Position numbers and translations under genes: made by a program. A stretch of DNA of 5,813 nt from an uncultured Blautia sp. (GTDB lineage: Bacteria; Bacillota; Clostridia; Lachnospirales; Lachnospiraceae). The DNA lies in NCBI GenBank assembly GCA_900552095.1, contig URYM01000124.1, positions 1 to 5,813 of the forward strand, in the 5' to 3' direction. Shown piece after piece: positions 1-5,764 of the stretch (positions are counted from its first letter, which is position 1; each line of letters opens with the position of its first letter). The notes beneath the pieces were generated by a model. It made no database searches. It was not told the DNA's origin and was given only the letters and a program-made list of their open reading frames with translations.

Positions 1-36
1 AGATCGTCGGCAGCGTCAGATGTGTATAAGAGACAG
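1..36 (+). other. Nextera Read 1 (i5-side) sequencing adapter, not genomic
   Basis: Positions 4-17 are the Nextera i5-side linker (TCGTCGGCAGCGTC) and 18-36 are the 19-bp Tn5 mosaic end in the orientation AGATGTGTATAAGAGACAG. Bases 1-3 (AGA) would be the last three bases of the i5 index; they fit the S504 index (AGAGTAGA), but three bases do not prove it. The true genomic sequence starts at 37. The mosaic end here is library chemistry and not evidence of a natural Tn5 insertion, because it is joined to the synthetic linker. Confidence 0.98.
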
Positions 37-37
37 G

Positions 38-157
38 GCTTACGTGATCGAGCTTTTCGGCATGTTCGGGATGGAAAAACAGCCGTTTTCTCTGAGAAAA
101 CTTCTGGGTATGGCGGTGGCCGTGGCGGGAATTATTATTTTCAAATGGGAAAAATAG
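38..157 (+). CDS. C-terminal fragment of a DMT/YdcZ-like (DUF606) membrane transporter
   Basis: This is the last 39 codons of an open frame cut on its 5' side by the adapter, ending in TAG at 155-157. The peptide begins AYVIELFGMFGMEK, continues with a basic-aromatic QPFSLRKLLG turn, and ends in a hydrophobic helix (GMAVAVAGIIIF) with a short KWEK tail. An FG-x-FG segment, then a P-x-S-x-R-K-L-LG turn, then a final membrane helix is the pattern I associate with the C-terminus of YdcZ/DUF606 members of the drug/metabolite transporter superfamily (small integral inner-membrane proteins). No substrate can be inferred. With so little sequence the family call is moderate, although a membrane-protein C-terminus is clear. 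The same frame stays open back into the adapter to an ATG at 20, so a gene caller would add a false start MCIRDR. The following gene has its own likely promoter, so this gene is probably not part of the downstream operon. Confidence 0.6.
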   Translation, partial: AYVIELFGMFGMEKQPFSLRKLLGMAVAVAGIIIFKWEK

Positions 158-197
158 TTTTTCAGTGGTTTTTTACCGGACAGAGCCGGGAAATCCC

Positions 198-226
198 TTG
201 TAATTAAAGAAAAAATCCGATACAAT
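198..226 (+). promoter_or_regulatory. Predicted sigma-A-type promoter for the comEA-led operon
   Basis: A -35-like TTGTAA (198-203, 4 of 6 matches to TTGACA) is followed after exactly 17 bp by a -10-like TACAAT (221-226, 5 of 6 matches to TATAAT). The spacer is AT-rich (AATTAAAGAAAAAA). Transcription would start near 233, giving an untranslated leader of about 55 bases before the chosen comEA start at 288. It is the best promoter-like match I found in the 158-287 gap, and no promoter-like gap exists further down the gene cluster. There is no experimental support. Confidence 0.5.
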
Positions 227-261
227 AATTATAGCTGTGTACAAATTTCACCCAAAACCTG

Positions 262-274
262 GCGGCGGTGCCGC
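262..274 (+). promoter_or_regulatory. Small GC hairpin in the comEA leader, next to the ribosome site
   Basis: GCGGC (262-266) and GCCGC (270-274) are perfectly complementary around a GGT loop. The 5-bp all-GC stem ends one base before the purine run that serves as ribosome site (276-283). It is not followed by a T-run, so it is not an intrinsic terminator. If real it could stabilise the mRNA 5' end or modulate ribosome access, but a stem this short in a GC-rich leader can arise by chance. Confidence 0.25.
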
Positions 275-275
275 A

Positions 276-283
276 AAAGGAAG
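276..283 (+). promoter_or_regulatory. Ribosome binding site that sets the comEA start at 288
   Basis: AAAGGAAG lies 4-6 bases upstream of the ATG at 288. The frame is open further up to a GTG at 237, but that codon has no purine-rich site before it and would sit almost at the predicted transcription start. The ATG at 288 also places a positively charged n-region directly before the hydrophobic signal sequence, as expected for a lipoprotein. Confidence 0.7.
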
Positions 284-287
284 ATGG

Positions 288-860
288 ATGAGAGAAAAAA
301 GAAAAGCAGGTTTTCTTCTGGCCTGTGTGCTGCTGATTCTGGCCGGGTGCGGAAAAGAAAAGCCCCGGCTTTTGCTGGAGGAGGAGACACAGGCGGAGGA
401 TCAGGAAGCAGAAGAGCGGGAGGAAGAGACAGAACCTGAAAAAGAGGAAGTTCTGGTCGTCTATGTCTGCGGGGCGGTAAATGCGCCCGGTGTCTATGAA
501 CTGGAACCGGGGGCACGGGTCTGCCGCGCGATCGAGGCGGCCGGCGGCCTGACCGGGGAGGCGGATCCTTCCAGGATCAATCAGGCGGCTCCCCTCTCCG
601 ACGGGGAGCAGATCACGGTTCCGGAAACAGGAGAGGAAGTGCCGGTGCCGGAGGGAAGTTCCGATTCCGGGAAGGTCAACATCAATACGGCGGGGAAGGA
701 ACAGCTGATGCAGCTTACCGGGATCGGTGAGACGAGGGCGGAGGCGATCCTTTCCTACCGGGAACAGCAGGGCCCTTTTCGCACCGTGGAAGATCTGATG
801 AAGGTGGAAGGGATCAAGGAGAAGACCTGGGAGAAGATAAAAGAAGATATCACTGTGTAG
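288..860 (+). CDS. comEA: ComEA-like competence DNA receptor, predicted lipoprotein (SLBB + helix-hairpin-helix)
   Basis: A 190-residue protein. Residues 1-21 form a lipoprotein signal peptide: basic MREKRK, a hydrophobic stretch, and lipobox LAGC with the lipidated cysteine at C21. Residues 31-54 are a very acidic linker (14 Glu and 1 Asp in 24 residues). Residues 55-112 are an SLBB domain (VYVCGAVNAPGVYELEPGAR, then AIEAAGGLT and INQAAPLSDGEQI). Residues 128-190 are the ComEA helix-hairpin-helix repeat: KVNINTAGKEQLMQLTGIG, with hairpins at 144-154 (TGIGETRAEAI) and 174-184 (EGIKEKTWEKI). ComEA proteins bind double-stranded DNA at the outer face of the membrane and deliver it to the ComEC channel, which is encoded at the end of this cluster. 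The well-studied Bacillus protein is held by an N-terminal membrane helix; here a lipid anchor is predicted. The stop is 15 bp before the response regulator gene. Family assignment is firm. A role in competence is inferred from family and from comEC nearby. Confidence 0.92.
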   Translation: MREKRKAGFLLACVLLILAGCGKEKPRLLLEEETQAEDQEAEEREEETEPEKEEVLVVYVCGAVNAPGVYELEPGARVCRAIEAAGGLTGEADPSRINQAAPLSDGEQITVPETGEEVPVPEGSSDSGKVNINTAGKEQLMQLTGIGETRAEAILSYREQQGPFRTVEDLMKVEGIKEKTWEKIKEDITV

Positions 861-875
861 TAGGGAGAATAAGCT

Positions 876-1565
876 ATGGCAAAGAAGGTACTGGTTGTAG
901 ATGACGAGAAGCTGATCGTGAAGGGAATCCGGTTCAGCCTGGAGCAGGAAGGCATGGAAGTGGACTGTGCGTATGACGGGGAGGAAGCCCTCAATATGGC
1001 GCGGGAAAAGGAATATGATATGGTGCTGCTGGATCTTATGCTGCCCAAGGTAAACGGGCTGGAGGTCTGTCAGCAGATCCGGGAATTTTCTGATATGCCG
1101 ATCATCATGCTGACGGCAAAGGGGGAAGATATGGATAAGATCCTGGGGCTGGAATACGGGGCGGATGATTATATTACGAAGCCCTTTAACATTCTGGAAG
1201 TGAAGGCCAGGATCAAGGCGATCATGCGCCGGACTGTCAGAAGCGAGTCCAAGGAGGAGAAGAGCAAGGTGGTTACCGTGGGCGATCTGCGTCTGGACTG
1301 TGACAGCAGGAGAGTTTTTATCGGAGAGCGGGAGATCAATCTGACGGCCAAGGAATTTGATGTGCTGGAACTTCTGGTCTTTAATCCGAATAAGGTCTAC
1401 AGCCGGGAAAACCTTCTGAACATTGTGTGGGGGTATGAATATCCCGGAGATGTACGGACGGTTGATGTACATATCCGCCGTCTGAGAGAGAAGATCGAGA
1501 GTAATCCCAGCGAGCCCCGGTATGTGCATACGAAGTGGGGCGTAGGTTACTATTTTCAGGCTTAA
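876..1565 (+). CDS. OmpR/PhoB-family two-component response regulator
   Basis: A 229-residue protein of normal length for this family. The receiver domain (about 3-118) has all key residues: acidic pair D9-D10, phospho-acceptor D53 (in VLLDLMLPKVNG), switch T80 (MLTAKG) and K102 (ITKPF). A charged linker (about 120-131, SESKEEKSK) leads to a winged-helix DNA-binding domain (about 133-228) with INLTAKEFDVLELL, VYSRENLLNIVWG, the recognition-helix region TVDVHIRRLREKI, and the wing ending GVGYYF. It should bind DNA as a dimer once phosphorylated by the kinase encoded next. The start at 876 has a good ribosome site, AGGGAG, 8 bases upstream. It sits between comEA and the kinase gene, so it could regulate its own operon, but I see no clear direct-repeat operator in the 158-287 leader. 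It resembles PhoP/WalR/MtrA-type regulators generally; a more specific name is not justified. Confidence 0.96.
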   Translation: MAKKVLVVDDEKLIVKGIRFSLEQEGMEVDCAYDGEEALNMAREKEYDMVLLDLMLPKVNGLEVCQQIREFSDMPIIMLTAKGEDMDKILGLEYGADDYITKPFNILEVKARIKAIMRRTVRSESKEEKSKVVTVGDLRLDCDSRRVFIGEREINLTAKEFDVLELLVFNPNKVYSRENLLNIVWGYEYPGDVRTVDVHIRRLREKIESNPSEPRYVHTKWGVGYYFQA

Positions 1566-1588
1566 GCCTTTGAAAGAGGGCTGCTCTC

Positions 1589-3013
1589 ATGATGGGAAAA
1601 CGAAAAGAAAAATTTTTTAAGAGTCTGCGCTTCCGCATTATGGTGATCCTGGTGGTCATCGGAATCATTCCCAGTATCATTGTGGAAAATGGGATCGTAA
1701 ACAGTTATGAGGACCGGGCGGTGAAGGTGCGGCAGGCGACAGTGAAGAATCAGTGCGATATTCTGAGCAATCAGCTGGTAAAGGAAGGCTATATGGAAAG
1801 CCCTGAGGCGGAGACGATCAACAGTGAGCTGACCATGCTGTCCAATCTCTACAGCGGCCGTGTCCTGATTATTAACCGGGATTTCCAGATCATAAAGGAT
1901 ACCTACGATCTGGATGAGGGGCGGATCATGATCTCGGAGGAGGTTGTCCGCTGTTTCCGGGGGGAAGAGATCAGCAGATACGATGATAAGAACCGCTTCA
2001 TTGAGATGACAGTATCGATTCGTGATCTGGATACGAAGGAGGTCCAGGGAGTTTTGCTGGTGAGCATTTCCGCGGATGAGATTACGGCCAGTATTGATAT
2101 TCTGAAGCAGAAAGGGCTGGCCATGCTGGGAGGAATCACGGTGCTGGTGCTGATCTTCGGCTACATCCTGGCAGGGATCCTGGTGAAGCCCTTTGCCCGG
2201 GTGACAAGAGCCATCGAGGATCTGACAGACGGTTATCTGGATGAGGAGATCTCAGTTCCCGACTATACGGAGACGGAGCTGATTACAGACGCCTTCAATA
2301 AGATGCTGGGACGGGTGAAATCTCTGGATGCCTCCCGACAGGAGTTTGTCTCCAATGTCTCCCATGAGCTGAAGACGCCTCTGACTTCCATGAAGGTGCT
2401 GGCGGATTCCCTGGTGGGGCAGGAAAATGTGCCGATTGAGCTGTATCAGGAGTTTATGCAGGATATTACAGATGAGATCGACCGGGAAAACCGGATTATT
2501 AATGACCTGCTTTCTCTGGTAAAGCTGGACAAAAAGGCGGATCTCAACGCGGAGATGGTGAGCATCAACGATCTTCTGGAACTGATCTTGAAGCGTCTGC
2601 GTCCCATTGCGGCAAAACGGAAGATTGAACTGATCCTGGACAGCTTCCGCCCGGTGAAGGCGGAGATCGATGAGACCAAGCTTACCCTGGCAATCTCCAA
2701 TCTTGTGGAGAATGGAATCAAATATAATAAAGACGGGGGATGGGTCCGCGTATCGCTGAATGCAGATCACAAATATTTTTATGTTACTGTGGCGGATTCC
2801 GGAAAAGGAATTCCGGAGGATTCTCTGGATCATATTTTTGAGCGTTTCTACCGGGTGGACAAGTCTCATTCCACAGAGATCGACGGAACGGGGCTGGGGC
2901 TTGCGATTACCAGAAGTGCGATCCTGATGCATCATGGGGCGATCAAGGTTTACAGTAAAGAGGGAGAGGGCGCGACTTTTTCCGTGCGGATTCCCCTTGT
3001 GTGCAGTAATTAA
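1589..3013 (+). CDS. Two-transmembrane sensor histidine kinase (HAMP-HisKA-HATPase)
   Basis: A 474-residue membrane kinase, the likely partner of the upstream regulator. Transmembrane helix 1 is about residues 17-32 (IMVILVVIGIIPSII) and helix 2 about 178-199. The 140 or so residues between them form an extracytoplasmic sensor with a PAS/Cache-like feel (RVLIINRDFQIIKDTYDL, and VQGVLLVSISADEI near its end). A HAMP linker follows (about 200-247), then HisKA (about 248-315) with the H-box SHELKTP and phospho-accepting H259. The ATPase domain (about 360-470) has N371 and N375 of the N-box, the G1 box DSGKGIP (403-409), the F-box IFERFYRVDKS, and the G2 box GTGLGLA (433-439). All catalytic motifs are intact. 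The gene starts 23 bp after the regulator with AAGAGGG about 8 bases before the ATG at 1589; the next codon (1592) is also ATG and is the alternative start. The signal sensed is unknown; the lipoprotein encoded next is a candidate partner for the sensor domain. Confidence 0.96.
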   Translation: MMGKRKEKFFKSLRFRIMVILVVIGIIPSIIVENGIVNSYEDRAVKVRQATVKNQCDILSNQLVKEGYMESPEAETINSELTMLSNLYSGRVLIINRDFQIIKDTYDLDEGRIMISEEVVRCFRGEEISRYDDKNRFIEMTVSIRDLDTKEVQGVLLVSISADEITASIDILKQKGLAMLGGITVLVLIFGYILAGILVKPFARVTRAIEDLTDGYLDEEISVPDYTETELITDAFNKMLGRVKSLDASRQEFVSNVSHELKTPLTSMKVLADSLVGQENVPIELYQEFMQDITDEIDRENRIINDLLSLVKLDKKADLNAEMVSINDLLELILKRLRPIAAKRKIELILDSFRPVKAEIDETKLTLAISNLVENGIKYNKDGGWVRVSLNADHKYFYVTVADSGKGIPEDSLDHIFERFYRVDKSHSTEIDGTGLGLAITRSAILMHHGAIKVYSKEGEGATFSVRIPLVCSN

Positions 3014-3018
3014 GGAGG
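3012..3018 (+). promoter_or_regulatory. Strong ribosome site overlapping the kinase stop codon
   Basis: AAGGAGG is a near-perfect Shine-Dalgarno sequence, 6 bases before the ATG at 3025, and its first two bases are the last two bases of the kinase TAA stop. It is the strongest ribosome site in the cluster. This suggests that the GerMN lipoprotein is translated at a higher level than the kinase from the shared message. Confidence 0.75.
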
Positions 3019-3024
3019 CGTAAA

Positions 3025-3936
3025 ATGAAGAGAACAGGAAAAATACTTCTTCTGGGCCTTCTGGGAGTGATGGCGCTGTGGGGCTGCGAAAAGGAAGATC
3101 AGGAAGAGCGGTATCACAGATATTATCTGGATGGGGAACAGACGAAGGTGATGGCGGAGAGTTATGAGCCGGAGGCGGCGGATGCGAAGGGCCTGGCGGC
3201 GGAATTTCTCGATACGCTGAGCGTCTCCCCGGATGAGGAGGGAGAGCCGCTTCTTGCGGAGGGAGTGAAGGTAAACAGTATGGAGCTGTCAGATCAGGTG
3301 CTGAATCTGGATCTGAATGGAGCTTATCTGAAGATGGATCCTTCCCGGGAGATTCTGGCCCGGGCGGGGATCGTCAGAACCTTTACCCAGATTACGGACA
3401 TCAGTGCAGTTACGATCACCGTAAATGGCGCGGTGCTGAAAAATGATGACGGCACTGCGGTGGGGCGGATGACCCAGGAGACTTTTGTGGAAAATTCAGG
3501 AAAGCAGATTAATGATTATAAGTATATTTCCATGGATCTGTATTTTTCTGATGAGACGGGAGAAAAACTGAAAAGTGAAAACCGTGCCCTCTATTACAGC
3601 AGCAATGTTCCGCTGGAGCGGGTGGTGGTGGAGCAGCTGATCAAAGGACCGCAGGAGTCGGGACTTCTGGCTACCATACCTCCGGAGACGAAGGTGCTGG
3701 GAGTGTCGGTGTCGGATCAGATCTGTTATGTGAATCTGGACGGAGCGTTTGAACAGGATCTGGCGCAGGTACAGCCGGAGACGGTAGTATATTCTATTGT
3801 AAATACGCTGACTACGGTTTGTGATGTGAAACAGGTGCAGATTTCTGTTAACGGGGACACGAAAGTGACGTTTCGCGATACGCTGGAACTGGATCAGTTT
3901 TTTGAAAAGAACCCGAAGCTGATGGAGGGATCTTAA
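3025..3936 (+). CDS. GerMN-domain lipoprotein, putative accessory of the adjacent kinase
   Basis: A 303-residue predicted lipoprotein. Residues 1-21 are a lipoprotein signal (MKRTGK, hydrophobic core, LWGC box with C21 as the lipidated residue; the Trp at -2 is slightly unusual). Two tandem GerMN domains follow. The first, more divergent, is about 30-140 (RYYLDGEQTK, VLNLDLNGAYLKMD, AVTITVNGAVL). The second, clear, is about 168-283 (MDLYFSDETGEKL, LERVVVEQLIKGPQ, LATIPPETKVLGVSVSDQ, CYVNLDGAFEQDL, VQISVNGDT). GerMN was named from Bacillus GerM, a two-domain sporulation lipoprotein, but also occurs in LpqB, the lipoprotein encoded with the actinobacterial MtrA-MtrB system. Here it is encoded directly after a regulator-kinase pair, so an LpqB-like role at the outer face of the membrane is more likely than a spore role. 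LpqB also carries a beta-propeller, which is absent here. The stop codon abuts the comEC start. Confidence 0.88.
   Translation: MKRTGKILLLGLLGVMALWGCEKEDQEERYHRYYLDGEQTKVMAESYEPEAADAKGLAAEFLDTLSVSPDEEGEPLLAEGVKVNSMELSDQVLNLDLNGAYLKMDPSREILARAGIVRTFTQITDISAVTITVNGAVLKNDDGTAVGRMTQETFVENSGKQINDYKYISMDLYFSDETGEKLKSENRALYYSSNVPLERVVVEQLIKGPQESGLLATIPPETKVLGVSVSDQICYVNLDGAFEQDLAQVQPETVVYSIVNTLTTVCDVKQVQISVNGDTKVTFRDTLELDQFFEKNPKLMEGS
3924..3928 (+). promoter_or_regulatory. Ribosome site for comEC inside the end of the GerMN gene
   Basis: GGAGG within the last codons of the lipoprotein gene lies 8 bases before the comEC ATG at 3937. The TAA of the lipoprotein gene (3934-3936) directly touches that ATG. 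Zero spacing with an internal ribosome site is typical of translational coupling and supports this start choice for comEC. Confidence 0.7.
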
Positions 3937-5764
3937 ATGAGGAAACGCCCGCTGTGTTTCCTGGCTCTGGTTCTGGCAGCAGTTCTTCTGCTTCTGGATA
4001 AAGGGGGGCTTTCCGGGAAGGGAAAGCCCCCGGATCATCCGGTGATACAGGATCTGATTGAAAAGGGAGAGCCGGTAGAAGTTTTCGGTGAGGCCGACCG
4101 CTGGGAGACTTATGAAACAGGCCAGTATCTATATCTGAAACATACAATTCTGCCATATTCTGGCGAACAAATTCCATTACATGGTGTAAAAGTAAAAATA
4201 AGGGAAAGAAAAAAGTGGAAAACCGGCGAGCTGGTGCGCGTCCGGGGTGTATTAACGCTGCCTGAAAAAGGGAGAAATCCGGGGCAGTTTGACAGCCGCG
4301 CCTATCTGGCCTGCCGGGACATTTATTTTCAGGTGGAAAAAGGAAATGCAGAGAGTACAGGAGGGGAAGCGGCTCCTCTGGGTTTTGCCCTGCAGCTGGT
4401 GCGGGAATATCTGGAGCGGGGACTTGACAGAGCAGCACCGGTGCGGGAAGCCGGAGTGCTGCGGGCTATGCTGCTGGGAGAGAAGAAAGAAGCGGGAGAA
4501 GAAATCCGCCTTCTGTATCAGATCAGCGCAATGAGTCATCTGCTGGCGGTGTCGGGACTTCACGTGGCGCTTCTGTCCCGGGGGATTCAGAGAGTGCTGC
4601 GGCTGGCCGGGATGGGGATCTACGGATCGCTTCTGGTCTCGGCGGTTCTTCTGATCTTTTACGGAATGCTGGCCGGGGGAAGCGTCTCTGCGATCCGGGC
4701 GGTCATTTTGTTTTGTCTGTCCTGCGGGGCACGGCTTCTGGGAAGGACTTACGATGGAATGACCGCTCTGGCAGCAGCCGCCAGCCTGCTTCTGATCTCC
4801 AATCCCCAGTGGCTGTATGACAGCGGATTTCAGCTTTCCTTTGGCGCCGTACTGGGTGTTACAGCGGTGCGAAGAGGACTTTTTGGGCCGGGTGAGGGAG
4901 GAAAAGGAAAGAAAAAAGGAGTGAAAAACAGGATCCGGGAGGGGGCAGAGGCAGGAGTGGCTGTCTGGCTTACCACACTGCCGCTGATGCTGTATTATTT
5001 TTATGAGATTTCCCTTTATGGGTTCCTGATTAACCTGTTTGTGATTCCCACGGCAGGAATCGTGCTGGGGAGCGGACTGCTGGGCGGCATTTTGGGCGGG
5101 ATACCTGTTCTGGAACCCATAGCCCGGGCAGCGGCTTTTCCGGCGGTTCTTCTCCTTCGCAGCTATGAGGGGATCAGCCGGGCGGCGGCGCAGCTTCCGG
5201 GGGCGGTGCTTATTCTGGGAAGGCCAAAGGGATGGGCAATCGCGCTGTATTACGCCTGTCTTCTGATGTTTTGTTTCAGAAAAAAGATGTTCGGAAGGAT
5301 CAGGGGAGAGAAAAGAGTAAAATTTGCTCTGGGAGCGGCGTTTTTGGTATCTTTATTTTTGCTGGCCAGGCAGCCGCGGGAGGGGATGGAGATTACGATG
5401 CTGGATGTGGGTCAGGGGGATGCGCTGGCGATCGAGACAGAGCAGGGAGGATGTGTGATGACAGACGGGGGAAGTACCTCAGAATATCAGGCGGGAAAAT
5501 ACAGGATCCTTCCTTATCTGAAATACCGGGGTGTCCGGGAAGTGGATCTGTGGATCCTTTCGCATCCGGATCTGGATCATTACAGCGGGCTTCTGGAAAT
5601 TTTGCAGGCGTCTGCGAAAGGAGAGACGGCTCTGCGGGTGGAAACACTCCTGCTGCCCGCCTGGATGAGGGGAGGGCAGGCGGAAAGAGAGCTGATACAG
5701 GCGGCCCGGGCGGCAGGGACATCTGTTGTTTACGGGAAAGAGGGGGACAGGATCCGTCTGGGGG
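3937..5764 (+). CDS. comEC: ComEC/Rec2-family DNA-uptake channel, 3' end truncated by the contig end
   Basis: 609 codons are present; ComEC proteins usually have about 700-800, so roughly the last fifth is missing. Residues 6-20 form one hydrophobic N-terminal segment, fewer than many ComECs have before the OB domain. Residues about 45-146 form the OB-fold-like DUF4131 domain, ending in the family signature NPGQFDSRAYLACRDIYF (114-131). The multi-helix Competence domain spans about 165-480, with SHLLAVSGLHVALL (200-213), GGSVSAIRA (247-255) and DSGFQLSFGAVLGV (295-308). A metallo-beta-lactamase-like domain starts near 484 with MLDVGQGDA (488-496), TDGG (509-512) and the metal-binding SHPDLDH (542-548), so H543, D545, D547 and H548 are intact. 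ComEC forms the membrane pore that imports one DNA strand during natural transformation, receiving DNA from ComEA. The nuclease-like domain is thought to degrade the other strand. The frame remains open into the adapter, so residues after 5764 are artificial. Confidence 0.95.
4131..4210 (+). other. AT-rich patch inside the OB domain of comEC
   Basis: By hand count 25 of these 80 bases are G or C (31%), whereas the surrounding comEC sequence is clearly GC-rich. Codons that are scarce elsewhere in the cluster gather here and just around it (CTA at 4129, ATA, TTA, CCA, ACA, CAA). The reading frame is intact and encodes residues about 65-92 of the OB domain with the expected beta-strand-like pattern, so it is real coding sequence and not an insertion. 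Confidence 0.6.

Noticed and set aside
1..36. Natural Tn5 or IS50 insertion suggested by the mosaic ends at both edges
   Set aside because: The mosaic ends are joined to synthetic Illumina linkers, an index and the P7 start, and there are no transposase or resistance genes.
149..174. Possible intrinsic terminator after the transporter fragment
   Set aside because: GAAAAA-TAG-TTTTTC can pair but has only one GC pair, and the T-run at 169-174 starts five bases after the stem. The ccgg (176/186) and ggga/tccc (188-197) pairings further on are also too short. Not strong enough to call.
22..207. Plus-strand 61-codon frame starting MYKRQ
   Set aside because: Its start lies in the Nextera adapter and it runs out of frame with the transporter fragment; it is an artefact.
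237..290. GTG at 237 as the comEA start
   Set aside because: It has no ribosome site, lies almost at the predicted transcription start, and would put 17 residues before the basic n-region and displace the lipoprotein signal from the N-terminus.
204..1529. Long minus-strand open frame (441 codons) opposite comEA and the response regulator
   Set aside because: It is antisense to two clearly recognised genes with intact domains. Its translation is low-complexity and rich in Leu, His, Arg and Pro, as expected from reading GAG/CTG-rich genes backwards, and no domain is recognisable.
2252..2935. Minus-strand frame of 227 codons opposite the kinase
   Set aside because: Antisense to the HAMP, HisKA and ATPase domains of an intact kinase, and with no recognisable domain of its own.
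876..3013. ComD/ComE-type competence quorum-sensing pair
   Set aside because: Streptococcal ComE has a LytTR DNA-binding domain and ComD is a multi-helix peptide-sensing kinase. Here the regulator is an OmpR winged helix and the kinase has two membrane helices, a HAMP and a soluble sensor domain, and no pheromone gene is seen.
3025..3936. Spore germination function for the GerMN protein
   Set aside because: The domain name comes from Bacillus GerM, but the gene lies in an operon with a two-component system and DNA-uptake genes and has no sporulation neighbours. Gene context favours an LpqB-like signalling role.
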